From contig NZ_QYUQ01000002.1 in NCBI RefSeq assembly GCF_003590835.1, positions 3,348,001 to 3,412,000 on the forward strand: DNA of 64,000 nucleotides, written 5' to 3'. Shown here in pieces: positions 43,152-53,254 of the stretch (positions are counted from its first letter, which is position 1; the number at the start of each line of letters is the position of its first letter). The position numbers were made by a program, and so were the translations under genes. The DNA comes from Noviherbaspirillum sedimenti. Its GTDB lineage: Bacteria; Pseudomonadota; Gammaproteobacteria; Burkholderiales; Burkholderiaceae_D. The notes under the pieces were generated by a model. That model saw only the letters and a list, made by a program, of their open reading frames with translations. It had not been told where the DNA came from and did not search any database.

Positions 43152-43411
43152 AGTTTGCTTGCCGGACTGACAACGGCGTCGGCACGCCTTCCTCCCTTCC
43201 CGCTTCATTGCGCGCAATACCGGCCTCAAAACCCCGGCCATGTCATGCAGCCTAAACACACATGCGCTAAAATATACATAAGCTATTGATTATTTAAAAA
43301 GCGATTAACTAAGACTATCAAGCTCATCCGGATTATTCATTTCACAGGGCGAGCGATTGTCGATAAGATTCAACCTATGCAGTCTTGATCAACCAACAGT
43401 GGAGTACAACA

Positions 43412-43975
43412 ATGTCCCAGATTAATTCCCAAATCAAACCATTCACCGCCACCGCTTACCATGCCGGCAAATTTGTTCCGCTCTCCGACGCCGACCTGAA
43501 AGGCAAGTGGTCCGTGGTGTTCTTCTATCCGGCCGACTTTACTTTCGTCTGCCCGACCGAACTGGGTGACTTGGCCGACAACTATGCCGAATTCAAGAAA
43601 CTGGGCGTGGAAATCTACTCGGTCTCGACCGACACCCACTTCACCCACAAAGCCTGGCACGACACTTCGGACACGATCAAGAAGATCGCGTACCCGATGA
43701 TTGGCGACCCGACCGGCGTCATCTGCCGCAACTTCGACGTCATGATCGAAGCCGACGGCCTGGCCGACCGCGGTACCTTCGTGATCGATCCGTCCGGCAC
43801 GATCCAGCTGGTTGAAGTCAGCGCCGGTGGCATTGGCCGTGACGCTTCCGAACTGCTGCGCAAGATCAAGGCAGCCCAGTACGTTGCAGCACACCCGGGC
43901 GAAGTCTGCCCGGCCAAGTGGAAAGAAGGCGAAAAGACCCTGGCACCATCGTTCGACCTGGTCGGCAAGATCTAA
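43412..43975 (+). CDS. ahpC: alkyl hydroperoxide reductase subunit C (peroxiredoxin)
   Basis: A 187-residue 2-Cys peroxiredoxin that reduces hydrogen peroxide and organic hydroperoxides in the cytoplasm. The peroxidatic cysteine is in [12 protein letters not shown] near residue 47 and the resolving cysteine in [13 protein letters not shown] near residue 166. GGAG lies eight bases before the ATG. It is paired with ahpF downstream. The AT-rich 260-base leader is suitable for OxyR control, but no convincing OxyR site was identified. Confidence 0.97.
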   Translation: MSQINSQIKPFTATAYHAGKFVPLSDADLKGKWSVVFFYPADFTFVCPTELGDLADNYAEFKKLGVEIYSVSTDTHFTHKAWHDTSDTIKKIAYPMIGDPTGVICRNFDVMIEADGLADRGTFVIDPSGTIQLVEVSAGGIGRDASELLRKIKAAQYVAAHPGEVCPAKWKEGEKTLAPSFDLVGKI

Positions 43976-44031
43976 GTCAGGCACCGGCGCGCAGCATTGC
44001 AGCATCCGCCCGCGCGCCCATCTTGCCCACT

Positions 44032-44056
44032 TGCCGGACGCACTCTGCGTCCGGCA
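44032..44056 (+). promoter_or_regulatory. hairpin between ahpC and ahpF
   Basis: TGCCGGACGCA (44032-44042) and TGCGTCCGGCA (44046-44056) give a perfect 11-bp stem with a 3-base loop and no T-run. A hairpin here may protect the ahpC message or reduce readthrough, keeping AhpC above AhpF. Confidence 0.6.
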
Positions 44057-44161
44057 GGTCCACCCCCAGATCAGCCTGTTTAAAAATCCGGGAGCCACAA
44101 GCTCATCCGGCGGTGGTTTTGCACCCTAAAAAATCCACAACTTAAAGAAAGCGAGCACATC

Positions 44162-45736
44162 ATGCTGGACGCAAACGTAAAAACCCAATTGAAAGCTTAT
44201 CTCGAAAAGCTCATCCTCCCGATCGAGATCACCGTCAACATCGACGGCAGCGAAGCCTCGCGCGAAATGCAGGATTTGCTGAATGATATCGCCGAACTGA
44301 CCGACAAGATCACGCTGAAGGAAACCAGCGAAGCCGCCGTGCGCGCGCCTTCCTTCGCAGTCAACCGCGTCGGCAGCAACATGGGTATCCGTTTCGCCGG
44401 CATTCCGATGGGCCATGAATTCACTTCCCTGGTGCTGGCGCTGTTGCAGGCCGGCGGCCACCCGCCGAAAGTCGAGGCCGACGTCATCGAGCAGATCCGC
44501 GGCCTCGAAGGCGAATACCTGTTCGAAACCTATATCTCGCTGACCTGCCAGAACTGCCCGGAAGTGGTGCAGTCGCTGAACCTGATGGCGGTGCTGAACC
44601 CCAACATCCGCCACGTCATGATCGACGGCGCGCTGTACCAGGATGAAGTCGAAAAACGCGAAATCATGGCGGTGCCGACGGTGCTCCTGAATGGCGAAGT
44701 ATTCGGCCAGGGCCGCATGAGCGTCGAGGAAATCCTCGCCAAGATCGACACCGGCGCATCTGCCCGTGCCGCCGAAAAGCTGGCGCAGAAGGACGTGTTC
44801 GACGTGCTGGTGGTGGGCGGCGGCCCGGCCGGCGCGGCCGCGGCCATCTATGCGGCACGCAAGGGTATCAACACCGGCGTGGTGGCCGAACGCTTCGGCG
44901 GCCAGGTACTTGATACCATGGCGATTGAAAATTTCATTTCGGTGAAGGAAACCGAAGGACCCAAGTTCGCGGTGGCGCTGGAACAGCACGTCAAGGAATA
45001 TGACGTCGATATCATGAACGTGCAGCGCGCCGAGAAGCTGATTGCGGGCGACATCATCGAAGTGCAACTGGCCAGCGGCGCCACCCTCAAAGCCAAAACC
45101 GTTGTGCTGGCTACCGGTGCGCGCTGGCGGCAGATGGGCGTGCCGGGCGAAGAGCAATACCGCAACAAGGGCGTGGCCTATTGCCCGCACTGCGACGGCC
45201 CGCTCTTCAAGGGCAAGCGCGTATCCGTGGTCGGCGGCGGCAACTCCGGCGTGGAAGCGGCAATCGATCTCGCAGGCATCGTCGCGCACGTGACCCTGCT
45301 CGAATTCGGCAGCGAGTTGCGCGCCGATGCCGTCCTGCAGCGCAAGCTTTACAGCCTGCCGAACGTCAAGGTGATCACCGATGCGCAGACCACTGAAGTG
45401 ACCGGCGACGGTACTCGTGTCAATGGCCTTGTCTACACCGACCGCAAGAGCGGCGAGTCGCACAAGATCGAACTCGAAGGCATCTTCGTGCAGATCGGTC
45501 TGTTGCCCAACACCGAGTGGTTGAAGGGCACGGTGGCCTTGTCGAATCGCGGCGAAATCGAAGTCGATGCGCGCGGCCAGACGTCGGTGCCGGGCGTGTT
45601 CGCCGCCGGCGACGTCACCACGGTGCCGTACAAGCAGATCGTCATCGCCATGGGCGAGGGCGCGAAGGCTTCGCTGTCGGCCTTCGACCATCTGATCCGC
45701 ACTTCGGCGCCGGCGGAAGAGAAAGTGGCCGCGTAA
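44162..45736 (+). CDS. ahpF: alkyl hydroperoxide reductase subunit F
   Basis: A 524-residue NADH-dependent flavoprotein that reduces AhpC. The N-terminal double thioredoxin-like domain carries the CQNC redox pair near residue 128. The thioredoxin-reductase-like body has [19 protein letters not shown] for FAD near 217, the CPHC pair in [15 protein letters not shown] near 342, [17 protein letters not shown] for NADH, and [15 protein letters not shown] near the end. The gene lies 186 bases after ahpC. Confidence 0.97.
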   Translation: MLDANVKTQLKAYLEKLILPIEITVNIDGSEASREMQDLLNDIAELTDKITLKETSEAAVRAPSFAVNRVGSNMGIRFAGIPMGHEFTSLVLALLQAGGHPPKVEADVIEQIRGLEGEYLFETYISLTCQNCPEVVQSLNLMAVLNPNIRHVMIDGALYQDEVEKREIMAVPTVLLNGEVFGQGRMSVEEILAKIDTGASARAAEKLAQKDVFDVLVVGGGPAGAAAAIYAARKGINTGVVAERFGGQVLDTMAIENFISVKETEGPKFAVALEQHVKEYDVDIMNVQRAEKLIAGDIIEVQLASGATLKAKTVVLATGARWRQMGVPGEEQYRNKGVAYCPHCDGPLFKGKRVSVVGGGNSGVEAAIDLAGIVAHVTLLEFGSELRADAVLQRKLYSLPNVKVITDAQTTEVTGDGTRVNGLVYTDRKSGESHKIELEGIFVQIGLLPNTEWLKGTVALSNRGEIEVDARGQTSVPGVFAAGDVTTVPYKQIVIAMGEGAKASLSAFDHLIRTSAPAEEKVAA

Positions 45737-45775
45737 GCAACTACAGCGCTACTGACGCAGCCCTGCAGTAACAAG

Positions 45776-45802
45776 AACGCCGGCGTTGAAGCCGGCGTTT
45801 TT
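45776..45802 (+). terminator. rho-independent terminator of ahpCF
   Basis: AACGCCGGC (45776-45784) pairs with GCCGGCGTT (45791-45799) across a 6-base loop and runs into TTTTT. Confidence 0.9.
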
Positions 45803-45833
45803 AAATGCATTAAAGTCAATAGATTGGGGGATT

Positions 45834-45859
45834 TATTCGCTATTCGCGAATAGCGAATA
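45834..45859. repeat. 26-bp perfect palindrome
   Basis: The sequence from 45834 to 45859 is its own reverse complement. It is built from TATTCGC units (TATTCGC TATTCGC, then GAATAGC GAATA). It lies between the ahpF terminator and the 3' end of the convergent antiporter gene. There is no T-run on either side. A protein-binding site or cruciform is possible. Confidence 0.75.
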
Positions 45860-45881
45860 TTGGAGAATCTGTTTAATAAAA

Positions 45882-47684
45882 TCAATCCCACCCGCCAGAC
45901 CGCCCGCCTTTCATCGACTCGATATCGCGCGCGAACATTTCCGCCAGTTCGTCGCGCGCCTGCCGCGCCATCGACACGTACTGTTCCTGATCCTTGTAAT
46001 ACGGATAGACGGCATGCACCGAGGCGATATTGTGCGCACGGAATTTCATCGCCGCCTGGCGCGCCTGGTAGGCGCCGTACCCCAGCGTCTGCAATACCTG
46101 GCGGCCCAGGCGCAGCGAGCCTTCGAAGGTTTCGCGCTCGAGCATGGTCACGCCGCGGTCCATCAAGTCATAGTAGTGGGTGACATTGCGGGCGCGCGCC
46201 AGAATCGGCAGATCCGGAAATTCCTGCTTCACCGCATCCACCAGCGCCAGGCTGTCCTCGACGTCGTCGATCGCCACCACCAGCGCGCGCGCCCGGGCGG
46301 CGCCCGCCGCATGCAGCAAGTCGGTGCGGGTGGCATCGCCATAAAACACCTCGAAGCCGAACTTGCGCAACAAATCGATCTGGTCCGGGTCATGGTCCAG
46401 CACCGTCAGCGGCACCTGGTTGGCATTCAGCAGACGGCCGACAATCTGGCCGAAGCGGCCGAAGCCGGCGATGATCACATGGCCTTCCCGTTCCTCGAGG
46501 GCATCGTCCGGCCTGGTTGTCGCGGCCTGAAAGCGCGGCGCAATCAGCCGGTCGTACAACAGGAGCAGTAGCGGCGTCATCAGCATCGACAGCGCCACCA
46601 CCAGCACCAGCATCGAAGCCACCTCCGGCGTGAAAACACGCGCAGTGGCGGCCGCGCCGAAGACGACGAAGGCGAATTCGCCGCCTTGCGACAACAGCAA
46701 GGCAAACAGCAGTTGCTGGCTGCGCGGGATACCGAAGCGCTTGCCCATGCCATACAGCATGCCGATCTTGATCGCCAGGAAAGCGAAGACTGCAGCCGAT
46801 ATCAGCACCGGGTGCGCCAGCAGCACGCCGAAATCGACCGACATGCCGACCGCGATGAAAAACAGGCCGAGCAGCAAACCCTTGAACGGCTCGAGGTCCG
46901 ACTCCAGCGCATGCCGGTATTCGGAGTCCGCCAGCAGCACGCCGGCCAGGAAGGTGCCCAGCGCCATGGAAACGCCCACCGACTGCATCAGCAAGCCGAT
47001 GCCGATCACCAGCAACAAGGCAAAGGCGGTAAAGAGTTCGCGCATGCCGGTCTTGGCAATCGCGCGCAGCAAGGGGCGCACCAGATAACGGCCGCCGACG
47101 ATCAGGGCAATCACCACGCCGATGACTTTCAAGGCATCCAGCCAGCTTTGCACACCGTCGGCTGCTGCGGAGACGCCCAGCATCGGCACGATCGCGATCA
47201 TCGGAATGGCGGCAATGTCCTGGAACAGCAGGATGGAAAAGCTGGCCGACCCCGCCGGCGTTGCCATCAGGTTGCGCTCATCCAGCGTCGCCAGCACAAT
47301 CGCGGTCGATGACAGCGACAAGCCCAGCGACGCAATCAGCGCAATCTTCCAGTCGATGCCGGTCAGCACACCCACCGCGCACAGCGCCACCGTGACCAGG
47401 CCGACTTGCGCGCTGCCCCAGCCGAAAATGGGTTTGCGCATCGACCACAATCGTTTTGGATCCAGCTCCAGGCCGATCAAAAACAGCAGCAGCACCACGC
47501 CGAACTCGGAAAAGTGCAGGATGACTTCCACTTCCCTGATCAGTCCGAAGCCGAAAGGCCCGATGGCAATGCCGGCTGCCAGGTAGCCGAGTACCGCACC
47601 CAGCCCCAGGCGCCTGGCGATCGGCACCGTGATCACCGCCGCGGCCAGATAGATCAGGGCGTTAAGTAAAAGATTGTTTTCCAT
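45882..47684 (-). CDS. Kef-type K+/H+ antiporter (CPA2) with RCK domain
   Basis: A 600-residue monovalent cation:proton antiporter-2 protein. The first 390 residues hold about 12 membrane segments with GYLAAGIAIGPFGFGLI and FFIAVGMSVDFGVLL. Residues about 415-540 form an RCK/TrkA-N domain with HVIIAGFGRFGQIVGRLL that binds nucleotide. This is the KefB/KefC plan of glutathione-gated potassium efflux. The ATG at 47684 has GAGG eight bases upstream, and a longer frame reaching 47822 lacks support. A KefF-like gene lies 68 bases upstream in the same direction. Confidence 0.92.
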   Translation of the reverse strand: MENNLLLNALIYLAAAVITVPIARRLGLGAVLGYLAAGIAIGPFGFGLIREVEVILHFSEFGVVLLLFLIGLELDPKRLWSMRKPIFGWGSAQVGLVTVALCAVGVLTGIDWKIALIASLGLSLSSTAIVLATLDERNLMATPAGSASFSILLFQDIAAIPMIAIVPMLGVSAAADGVQSWLDALKVIGVVIALIVGGRYLVRPLLRAIAKTGMRELFTAFALLLVIGIGLLMQSVGVSMALGTFLAGVLLADSEYRHALESDLEPFKGLLLGLFFIAVGMSVDFGVLLAHPVLISAAVFAFLAIKIGMLYGMGKRFGIPRSQQLLFALLLSQGGEFAFVVFGAAATARVFTPEVASMLVLVVALSMLMTPLLLLLYDRLIAPRFQAATTRPDDALEEREGHVIIAGFGRFGQIVGRLLNANQVPLTVLDHDPDQIDLLRKFGFEVFYGDATRTDLLHAAGAARARALVVAIDDVEDSLALVDAVKQEFPDLPILARARNVTHYYDLMDRGVTMLERETFEGSLRLGRQVLQTLGYGAYQARQAAMKFRAHNIASVHAVYPYYKDQEQYVSMARQARDELAEMFARDIESMKGGRSGGWD

Positions 47685-47752
47685 CTCGCTGTCCTCGCTT
47701 CCGACGCCAAGCAAATTGTCCAGTGTGGCCGATCTCTGAGTCTGCTGAATAG

Positions 47753-48361
47753 CTATCCCGGGGAAGTATCGCCCGACCAGTCCTGTCCGAAGCCCGGGAA
47801 ATGCACGGTCGCCGCGCCGCACCAGTTCGGGTAATCCGCCAGTTGCGCCACATAGCCTTCAACGTGCCGGGCCACTGTCGCATCGTCGATCCGGTGCGCG
47901 CCATGGAGAATATAAGGCGGCAGCCAGCGCATGCCGCACAAGGCGGCGGTTTGCTGAAAAGGCGGCAAGAACGCCGAGAATTCGCGGCCATGATAGCCGC
48001 CCGCCTGATAAGCCTCGTTCGAGCCGCCGGCGGTCGCCACCAGCCAGAAGTCCTTGCCGTGCAGCGCGTTGCCGCCGTGGCCATGGGCCCAGCCGCTTTC
48101 CAGCACCACATCGAGCCATTCCTTCAGGAGCGACGGCATGCTGTACCACAGGATCGGATGCTGGAACACAATCAGGTCCGTCTTGCCCAGCAGTGCCTGC
48201 TCATGCCGCACATTGATATCGAAATCTGGATAGGTCTCGTACAGGTCATGCACATTCACATGGGCAAGCGAGCGCGCCGCATCCGCCATCAGCCGGTTGA
48301 CGCGGGAGCCGTGCGAGGCTGGATGCGCGTATACAACAAGAATGCTGGGAGGCATGTTCAT
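47753..48361 (-). CDS. NAD(P)H oxidoreductase, KefF/KefG-like ancillary protein
   Basis: A 202-residue flavodoxin-fold oxidoreductase. It starts ILVVYAHPASHGSRVNRLM, with FQHPILWYSMPSLLKEWLD near residue 95 and GSNEAYQAGGYHGREFSAF after it, typical of the NQO2/KefF/MdaB group. Being directly upstream of and codirectional with the Kef antiporter gene, it is likely its activating subunit. The start ATG-AAC-ATG leaves a two-residue uncertainty. Confidence 0.88.
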   Translation of the reverse strand: MNMPPSILVVYAHPASHGSRVNRLMADAARSLAHVNVHDLYETYPDFDINVRHEQALLGKTDLIVFQHPILWYSMPSLLKEWLDVVLESGWAHGHGGNALHGKDFWLVATAGGSNEAYQAGGYHGREFSAFLPPFQQTAALCGMRWLPPYILHGAHRIDDATVARHVEGYVAQLADYPNWCGAATVHFPGFGQDWSGDTSPG

Positions 48362-48391
48362 GGCGCTCGGCCGGCCGTGTTGTGCAAACGT

Positions 48392-49240
48392 CTATTCTGC
48401 CATTTGCATGCGCTGCCGGCGTTCCTCTTCCTCTTTTTCCGCCAGATGAATCGCCTGCATCACCGCGCCGACATCGGCTGGCCGCTTGTTTTCCTTGATG
48501 CGCCCGGTGAGTACCGTATCGGCTTTGAGCAAACCTGCCTGGTACAGGCCCCAGATTTCCTTGCCGCATTTTGAGCTTGCCAGCTGCGGCGCAAAGCGGC
48601 TGAAGTAGGTGGCGAGATTGTCGACGTCGCGCTCCAGCATGGCGCCGGCATTGTTGTTGCCGGCCGCATCGACCGCCTGCGGCAGGTCGATGATCACCGG
48701 CCCGGCAGCATCGACCAGGATATTGTATTCGGACAGGTCGCCGTGTACGACGCCGGCGCACAGCATCAGCACTACCTGTTGCAACAGCTGTGCATGATAA
48801 TCGAGCGCCGTTGCCTCGGTCAGTTCGACATCGTTCAGGCGTGGCGCGGCATTGCCATCGGCATCCGTCACCAGTTCCATCAGCAACACGCCTTCGAAGC
48901 AGATGAATGGCTTGGGCACGCGCACGCCGGCGGCGGCCAGCCGGTACAGCGCATCGACTTCGGCATTCTGCCAGGCTTCTTCGGCCATCTGGCGGCCATA
49001 GCGGCTGCCCTTTTCCATGGCGCGGGCCTGGCGGCTGTTCTTGACGCGCCGGCCTTCCTGGTACGACACCGCCTGATGAAAGCTGCGCTGGTTGGCTTCC
49101 TTGTACACCTTGGCGCAACGCACCTCGTCGCCGCAGCGCACCACATACACGGTGGCTTCCTTGCCGCTCATGAGCTGGCGCAGCACCGTGTCCACCATGC
49201 CTTCATCGATCAGGGGCTGCAGGCGTTTTGGGGGTTTCAT
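48392..49240 (-). CDS. RIO-type serine/threonine protein kinase
   Basis: A 282-residue RIO1-like kinase. It has a glycine-poor nucleotide loop SGKEATVYVVRCGDE near residue 27, the catalytic loop VVHGDLSEYNILVD near residue 168 and the metal-binding IIDLPQAVD near 187. YQEGRRVKNSRQARAMEKGS is the RIO-specific insertion. RIO kinases act in ribosome maturation in eukaryotes and archaea; in bacteria the role is not established. The gene is 30 bases upstream of the KefF-like gene in the same direction. The ATG at 49240 is chosen because the longer frame lacks conserved sequence. Confidence 0.9.
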   Translation of the reverse strand: MKPPKRLQPLIDEGMVDTVLRQLMSGKEATVYVVRCGDEVRCAKVYKEANQRSFHQAVSYQEGRRVKNSRQARAMEKGSRYGRQMAEEAWQNAEVDALYRLAAAGVRVPKPFICFEGVLLMELVTDADGNAAPRLNDVELTEATALDYHAQLLQQVVLMLCAGVVHGDLSEYNILVDAAGPVIIDLPQAVDAAGNNNAGAMLERDVDNLATYFSRFAPQLASSKCGKEIWGLYQAGLLKADTVLTGRIKENKRPADVGAVMQAIHLAEKEEEERRQRMQMAE

Positions 49241-49372
49241 GGGTGCGGTGCTCGATTCTGTGCGGAGGTGAGCAGCCAGTGTACCAAGATGTATTGCAGA
49301 GAGGGCGAATGTTTCGCGGCCAGCAAGCTGCGGCCTGAGGGGGCCTGAGGCGGTCAACAAGCAGTAGCCGCT

Positions 49373-52300
49373 TCAGGCCGCTCTGCGCCAGGGCGCGCTG
49401 GCTTCGATGAGTTCGGCGATCTCGCGTTCCATGGCGGCGAGTCGCGCATCCTGCGCCGAGTCGCCTTTGTCGATGGCGTCTTCCAGTTCCCCGGCCAGCT
49501 CCATCAGGTCCAGCGCGCAGAGAAAGCCGGCGTTGCTGCGCATGGTATGCATGCGCCGGGCGGCCTTTTCCAGGTCGCCCTGAGCCAGATCGCGGCGGGT
49601 CTGCGCCGCAGCGTCGGCGAATGCGCCGACGAATCTTTCCAGCAGGCCCAGGAACATGTCGCGGTCGCCGCCCAACCTCTTGATCGCCCTGTTGCGGTCG
49701 ATGCCGGCGATGTCCGGGAAGTCCTCGACGGTATCGGCGACTGCCGGGGGCTGGTCAGCCAGCACCACTTGGGTGATCGTTGACACAGCTTCTTCTGAGC
49801 GCCGCGGCTTGACCCATTTCAACAACAGGACCGCCATATGCTCCAGGTCCATCGGCTTGGGCAGCACGTCGTTGGCGCCGGCCGCACGCGCGGCCGCCTG
49901 CTGTTCGTCGCGCACGCCGGCGGTGAAGGCAATCACGGGCAGATCGGTCAATCCCAGTTCACCCCGGATCAGCCGGGTTGCGGTAAGGCCATCCATCACC
50001 GGCATCTGCACGTCCATCAGCACCGCATCGAAGCCCTCGGGCCGGGTCTTGAGGAGCTGCACGGCTTGCTGGCCGTCGGCGGCGAGGGTGACGCTGGCGC
50101 CTTCCAGCATGAGCGCGCGCTCCACCAGATCGCGGTTCATGGCGCTGTCGTCCGCCACCAGCAGATGGGCACCCACCAGGCGCGGCCCGGAGCGGGCCGG
50201 CGCCGGCTTCGCGGCCAGCGCATCCGTCTCGCCACCGACGCCGAGCGCGAAGGGCAACTCGAACCAGAAGCTACTGCCCACACCGACCTGACTGTCGGCG
50301 CCGATCTCGCCACCCATCAGTTCCACCAGACGCTTGCAGATGGATAATCCCAGTCCGGTGCCGCCGAAGCGGCGGCTGATGCCGGCGTCGGCTTGTGTGA
50401 AGGGCACGAACAGCCGCGCCAGCGCCTCCGGCGGGATGCCGATGCCCTGGTCGCGCACCTCGAAGCGCAGCCGCACGTCTCTCTCGCCGGCCGCGCGCAG
50501 CTGCACCAGGACCGTGACCTCGCCCTGCCCGGTAAACTTGATGGCGTTGCCGATCAGGTTGATCAACACCTGTTCCAGCCGCAGCCCGTCGCCCACCAAT
50601 GGCCCCAGCGGGGTCGCCGGCGCTTCCAGGTGCAGCGCCAGTCCCTTGGCCCTGGCGGCGCGGCCCATCAGGCTGTCGAGATTGGCCAGCAAGCTCTTCA
50701 ATTCGAAGGGACGCGGCTCGATGCGCAGTTGCCCCGCCTCGATCTTGGACAAGTCCAGCACGTCGTTCAAGATGGCCAGCAGCGACTGGCCGGCGGTGCC
50801 GATGCGCTCGACCATGTCGCGCTGGCCGGCAGTCAGCGTCTCGCGCTCCAGCACCTGGGCCAGGCCGAGCACGGCGTTCATCGGCGTGCGGATCTCATGG
50901 CTCATGTGGGCAAGGAACTCGCTCTTGGCCGCATTGGCGAACTCGGCGACATCATAGGCCTGACGCAGGTCTTCCTCCATCTGCTTGCGCGCGGTGATGT
51001 CTTCCAGGATGAACAGGTAGAGCGGCGCCGCTTCGGTCTCGACCTGCAGCGGCGCGCCGGTCAGGCCGGCCCAGACCACGGCGCCGTCCGGGCGCAGGTA
51101 GCGCTTATTGACGCGATAGCCGGACAATTCACCGGCGTTCATGCGCGCGACCCGCTCGCGGTTTTCCGCGAGGTCATCCGGGTGCGTGAAGCTTGCCGGG
51201 TCGAGCCCCGCCAGTTCCCGTGGCGTGCGGCCGAGGATTTCGCCGCAGCGCAGGTTGGCCTCGACGATCCGGTTACTGCGCGCGTCGAGCAAGGCCACGC
51301 CCAGCGGCGCCTGTTCGAAGATGACACGGAAGCGCGCCTCGGCGGCCCGCTGGGCTTGCAGCACTGCCAGTTCCTGGCGCTGGCGGCCGCGGCGCCACAG
51401 CAGGTAGCCGCCGAAATAGACCGGCAGCAGCCCCAGCACCATGGCCAGCGCCGTGGCCCAGGCCATGGTGCGGATGCCGGCATAGGCTTCGCGCTCGTCG
51501 ATTTCGGCGAGCATCAGCCAGGGCGTGCCTTTGACGGCGGAGGCGTAGGCCAGCACCGGCACCTTGCGATAATCGCGGCCACCCTCGAGGATGCCTTGCT
51601 CTCCTTTTGCCGCACGAGCGGCGGGCAGCTTGGGTTCGCTCAGCGGGCGGGTCAGCCCGAGCGCGCTTGCGGGTTGATGGCGCAGCGGCGTCAGGAAGCG
51701 GACGCCGTCGCCGTCGCGGCGCACCAGGTAAGTCTCGGCGGTCTGGGTTGGCACCGGCCATGAGCCGACCTGCGGATACAGGGCCTGATCGGCCCGCCAG
51801 GTCAGGTAGGCCACGCCCAGCGCCCCGGTTTGCGATACGCCGATCGGCGCCAGGATGCCGAAGTAGACCTCCCCCAGGGCGTTACGGTGCAGATCGACGA
51901 GTTCGATACGCGGACGCCGCAAGACATCCTGAATCAAGGCGTCATGCGCGCGGATGTCCGCTTCGCCGATGACGACCGCCGGCCGCCCGACGGTGTCGAG
52001 CATCGCCAGCCCGCCCCAGCCGCGCGCCCGCGCTACCCCCTCCATGCGCGCGCGCATCTGCTCATAAATCGCGGCATCCTGCCGTCCGCCCGCCAGCCAT
52101 TTCCCGAACAGCATCTCCAGTTCCGACTGGCCGGTAAAGTACAACTCGGCATCGATGCGTATCTCGGCGAACCAGCCTTCGATTTGTTGCCGTTTCTGTT
52201 CGGCGATCACCGCCAGCGTACGGTGGGTTTCGCGACGCACTTCCTCGCTCAGATACCGATAGCCGATGGCGCCGACCGCGCCGATCAGCAGGGAGATGGC

Positions 52301-52387
52301 GAGCAGCGGCAGCGCAAAGCGCAGCCATGGACGCATGGGGCCGCCTGCGGGCTTCACTGTGGCAGGGGAGGAAATAGCGGTTGTCAT
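49373..52387 (-). CDS. hybrid sensor histidine kinase
   Basis: A 1004-residue membrane sensor. Membrane segments lie at about 20-40 and 303-325, enclosing a periplasmic Cache-like domain. A PAS domain follows at about 345-465 (FRVIFEQAPLGVALLDARSN). HisKA has the phosphorylated histidine in HMSHEIRTPMNAVLGLA near 490, and the ATPase domain (GTGLGLSICKRLVELMGG) lies at about 600-715. A receiver domain at about 735-855 has DDSAMN and VLMDVQMPVMDG, and a C-terminal HPt domain has the histidine in RRMHTMRSNAGFL near 945. All catalytic residues seem present. No separate response regulator is next to it, so its output partner is elsewhere. Confidence 0.93.
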   Translation of the reverse strand: MTTAISSPATVKPAGGPMRPWLRFALPLLAISLLIGAVGAIGYRYLSEEVRRETHRTLAVIAEQKRQQIEGWFAEIRIDAELYFTGQSELEMLFGKWLAGGRQDAAIYEQMRARMEGVARARGWGGLAMLDTVGRPAVVIGEADIRAHDALIQDVLRRPRIELVDLHRNALGEVYFGILAPIGVSQTGALGVAYLTWRADQALYPQVGSWPVPTQTAETYLVRRDGDGVRFLTPLRHQPASALGLTRPLSEPKLPAARAAKGEQGILEGGRDYRKVPVLAYASAVKGTPWLMLAEIDEREAYAGIRTMAWATALAMVLGLLPVYFGGYLLWRRGRQRQELAVLQAQRAAEARFRVIFEQAPLGVALLDARSNRIVEANLRCGEILGRTPRELAGLDPASFTHPDDLAENRERVARMNAGELSGYRVNKRYLRPDGAVVWAGLTGAPLQVETEAAPLYLFILEDITARKQMEEDLRQAYDVAEFANAAKSEFLAHMSHEIRTPMNAVLGLAQVLERETLTAGQRDMVERIGTAGQSLLAILNDVLDLSKIEAGQLRIEPRPFELKSLLANLDSLMGRAARAKGLALHLEAPATPLGPLVGDGLRLEQVLINLIGNAIKFTGQGEVTVLVQLRAAGERDVRLRFEVRDQGIGIPPEALARLFVPFTQADAGISRRFGGTGLGLSICKRLVELMGGEIGADSQVGVGSSFWFELPFALGVGGETDALAAKPAPARSGPRLVGAHLLVADDSAMNRDLVERALMLEGASVTLAADGQQAVQLLKTRPEGFDAVLMDVQMPVMDGLTATRLIRGELGLTDLPVIAFTAGVRDEQQAAARAAGANDVLPKPMDLEHMAVLLLKWVKPRRSEEAVSTITQVVLADQPPAVADTVEDFPDIAGIDRNRAIKRLGGDRDMFLGLLERFVGAFADAAAQTRRDLAQGDLEKAARRMHTMRSNAGFLCALDLMELAGELEDAIDKGDSAQDARLAAMEREIAELIEASAPWRRAA

Positions 52388-52661
52388 GGTGGTATTGCTG
52401 TCTGGTGCCTGGGCTGGAAGTGGATTGCACTTCGGTCCGGTCTGGGAATCTGGATGTGGCTGGTTTGCAGCGCCGCTCAGACGGGCTGGGCGGAAATTGT
52501 CCGTGCCGCTACTGGGCCATGCCCCAGTATAGTGCGATTTCCGTCAAGAAATCCAACTGTGAGCCAATATTACTTCACCGAAACGGTGCGCTGCATTTGG
52601 CAATTTTGCAGCTGCGCGCGGCCACCGGAGGGCACGCGCAGCTAGCGATAACGACAAAAAA

Positions 52662-52910
52662 TTAATTTGTTTTGAGTTCGTAAGCGACTTCTTCGCTTTC
52701 GACCAGATCCAGCACGTCATTCAGGAAGACTTCGTCGTCCGTGCTGGTCCAGGTGTCTTCGGGATCGGTGGCGAACAGCGGTTCAAACGTCAGGTCCAGG
52801 AATTGATTGTTCGGCAGCTTCAGGACATCCACGCCGGTGGATGTCTTGACGAGTTCCCAATCATCCGGGATCGACATTTCCAGCTTCATGGTGACGGAGA
52901 GTTTTTTCAT
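52662..52910 (-). CDS. small acidic protein of unknown function
   Basis: An 82-residue acidic protein (KLEMSIPDDWELVKTSTGVD at about residues 9-28, then DDEVFLNDVLDLVESEEVAY). No family was recognised. The frame stays open upstream to 53099, but that extension has no good start site and poor composition, so the ATG at 52910 is preferred. It lies at the edge of the defence island, next to the hipA remnant. Coding is supported by codon use only. Confidence 0.55.
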   Translation of the reverse strand: MKKLSVTMKLEMSIPDDWELVKTSTGVDVLKLPNNQFLDLTFEPLFATDPEDTWTSTDDEVFLNDVLDLVESEEVAYELKTN

Positions 52911-53110
52911 TGGGTGGCTTTCTGTTGCGGGTTTGGTGGCGGGGGGCGACAGCTTACTACAGCTTAGGATTTTCCTGGCATGCCAGCCTGAGATTGGAAC
53001 TGCTTTGCCTCGCTTCTCATGCCAGCCGAGATCGATTCCCATGTCCGTGCCGGGATTCATGTGGCAATTCACGCTCGACCATCGCCTCCCATACCGCACG
53101 CCACCATTTT

Positions 53111-53254
53111 TGTTGTCGGAAAGGAACGCGACAGTGAACGCCGATGCGTGGATTTCAGCCAGGATTTTTTATAGCGGAAGGCGTGAGAGTTGCGGTCGAC
53201 GGTCCAGGTTCAGATGAGCTCCTTGTTCATCCATGCGTTGAGTGCCTGGGTCAC
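53111..53254 (-). pseudogene. hipA N-terminal remnant
   Basis: A GTG start overlapping the hipB stop (GTGA) opens a frame reading TQALNAWMNKELI, which halts at a TGA (53210-53212). It resumes in the same frame as TWTVDRNSHAFRYKKSW and LKSTHRRSLSRSFPTT. This matches the HipA N-terminus as I know it (WMNGE, GTWTVDR, HAFRY, SWL, SLSRSLP). Similarity ends near 53111, so the kinase body is missing. The toxin is dead by both a stop codon and truncation. Confidence 0.75.

Noticed and set aside
43260..43400. Possible OxyR site upstream of ahpC
   Set aside because: Scattered CTAT/GATA pieces are present but not in the ATAG-N7-CTAT spacing, so no site is claimed.
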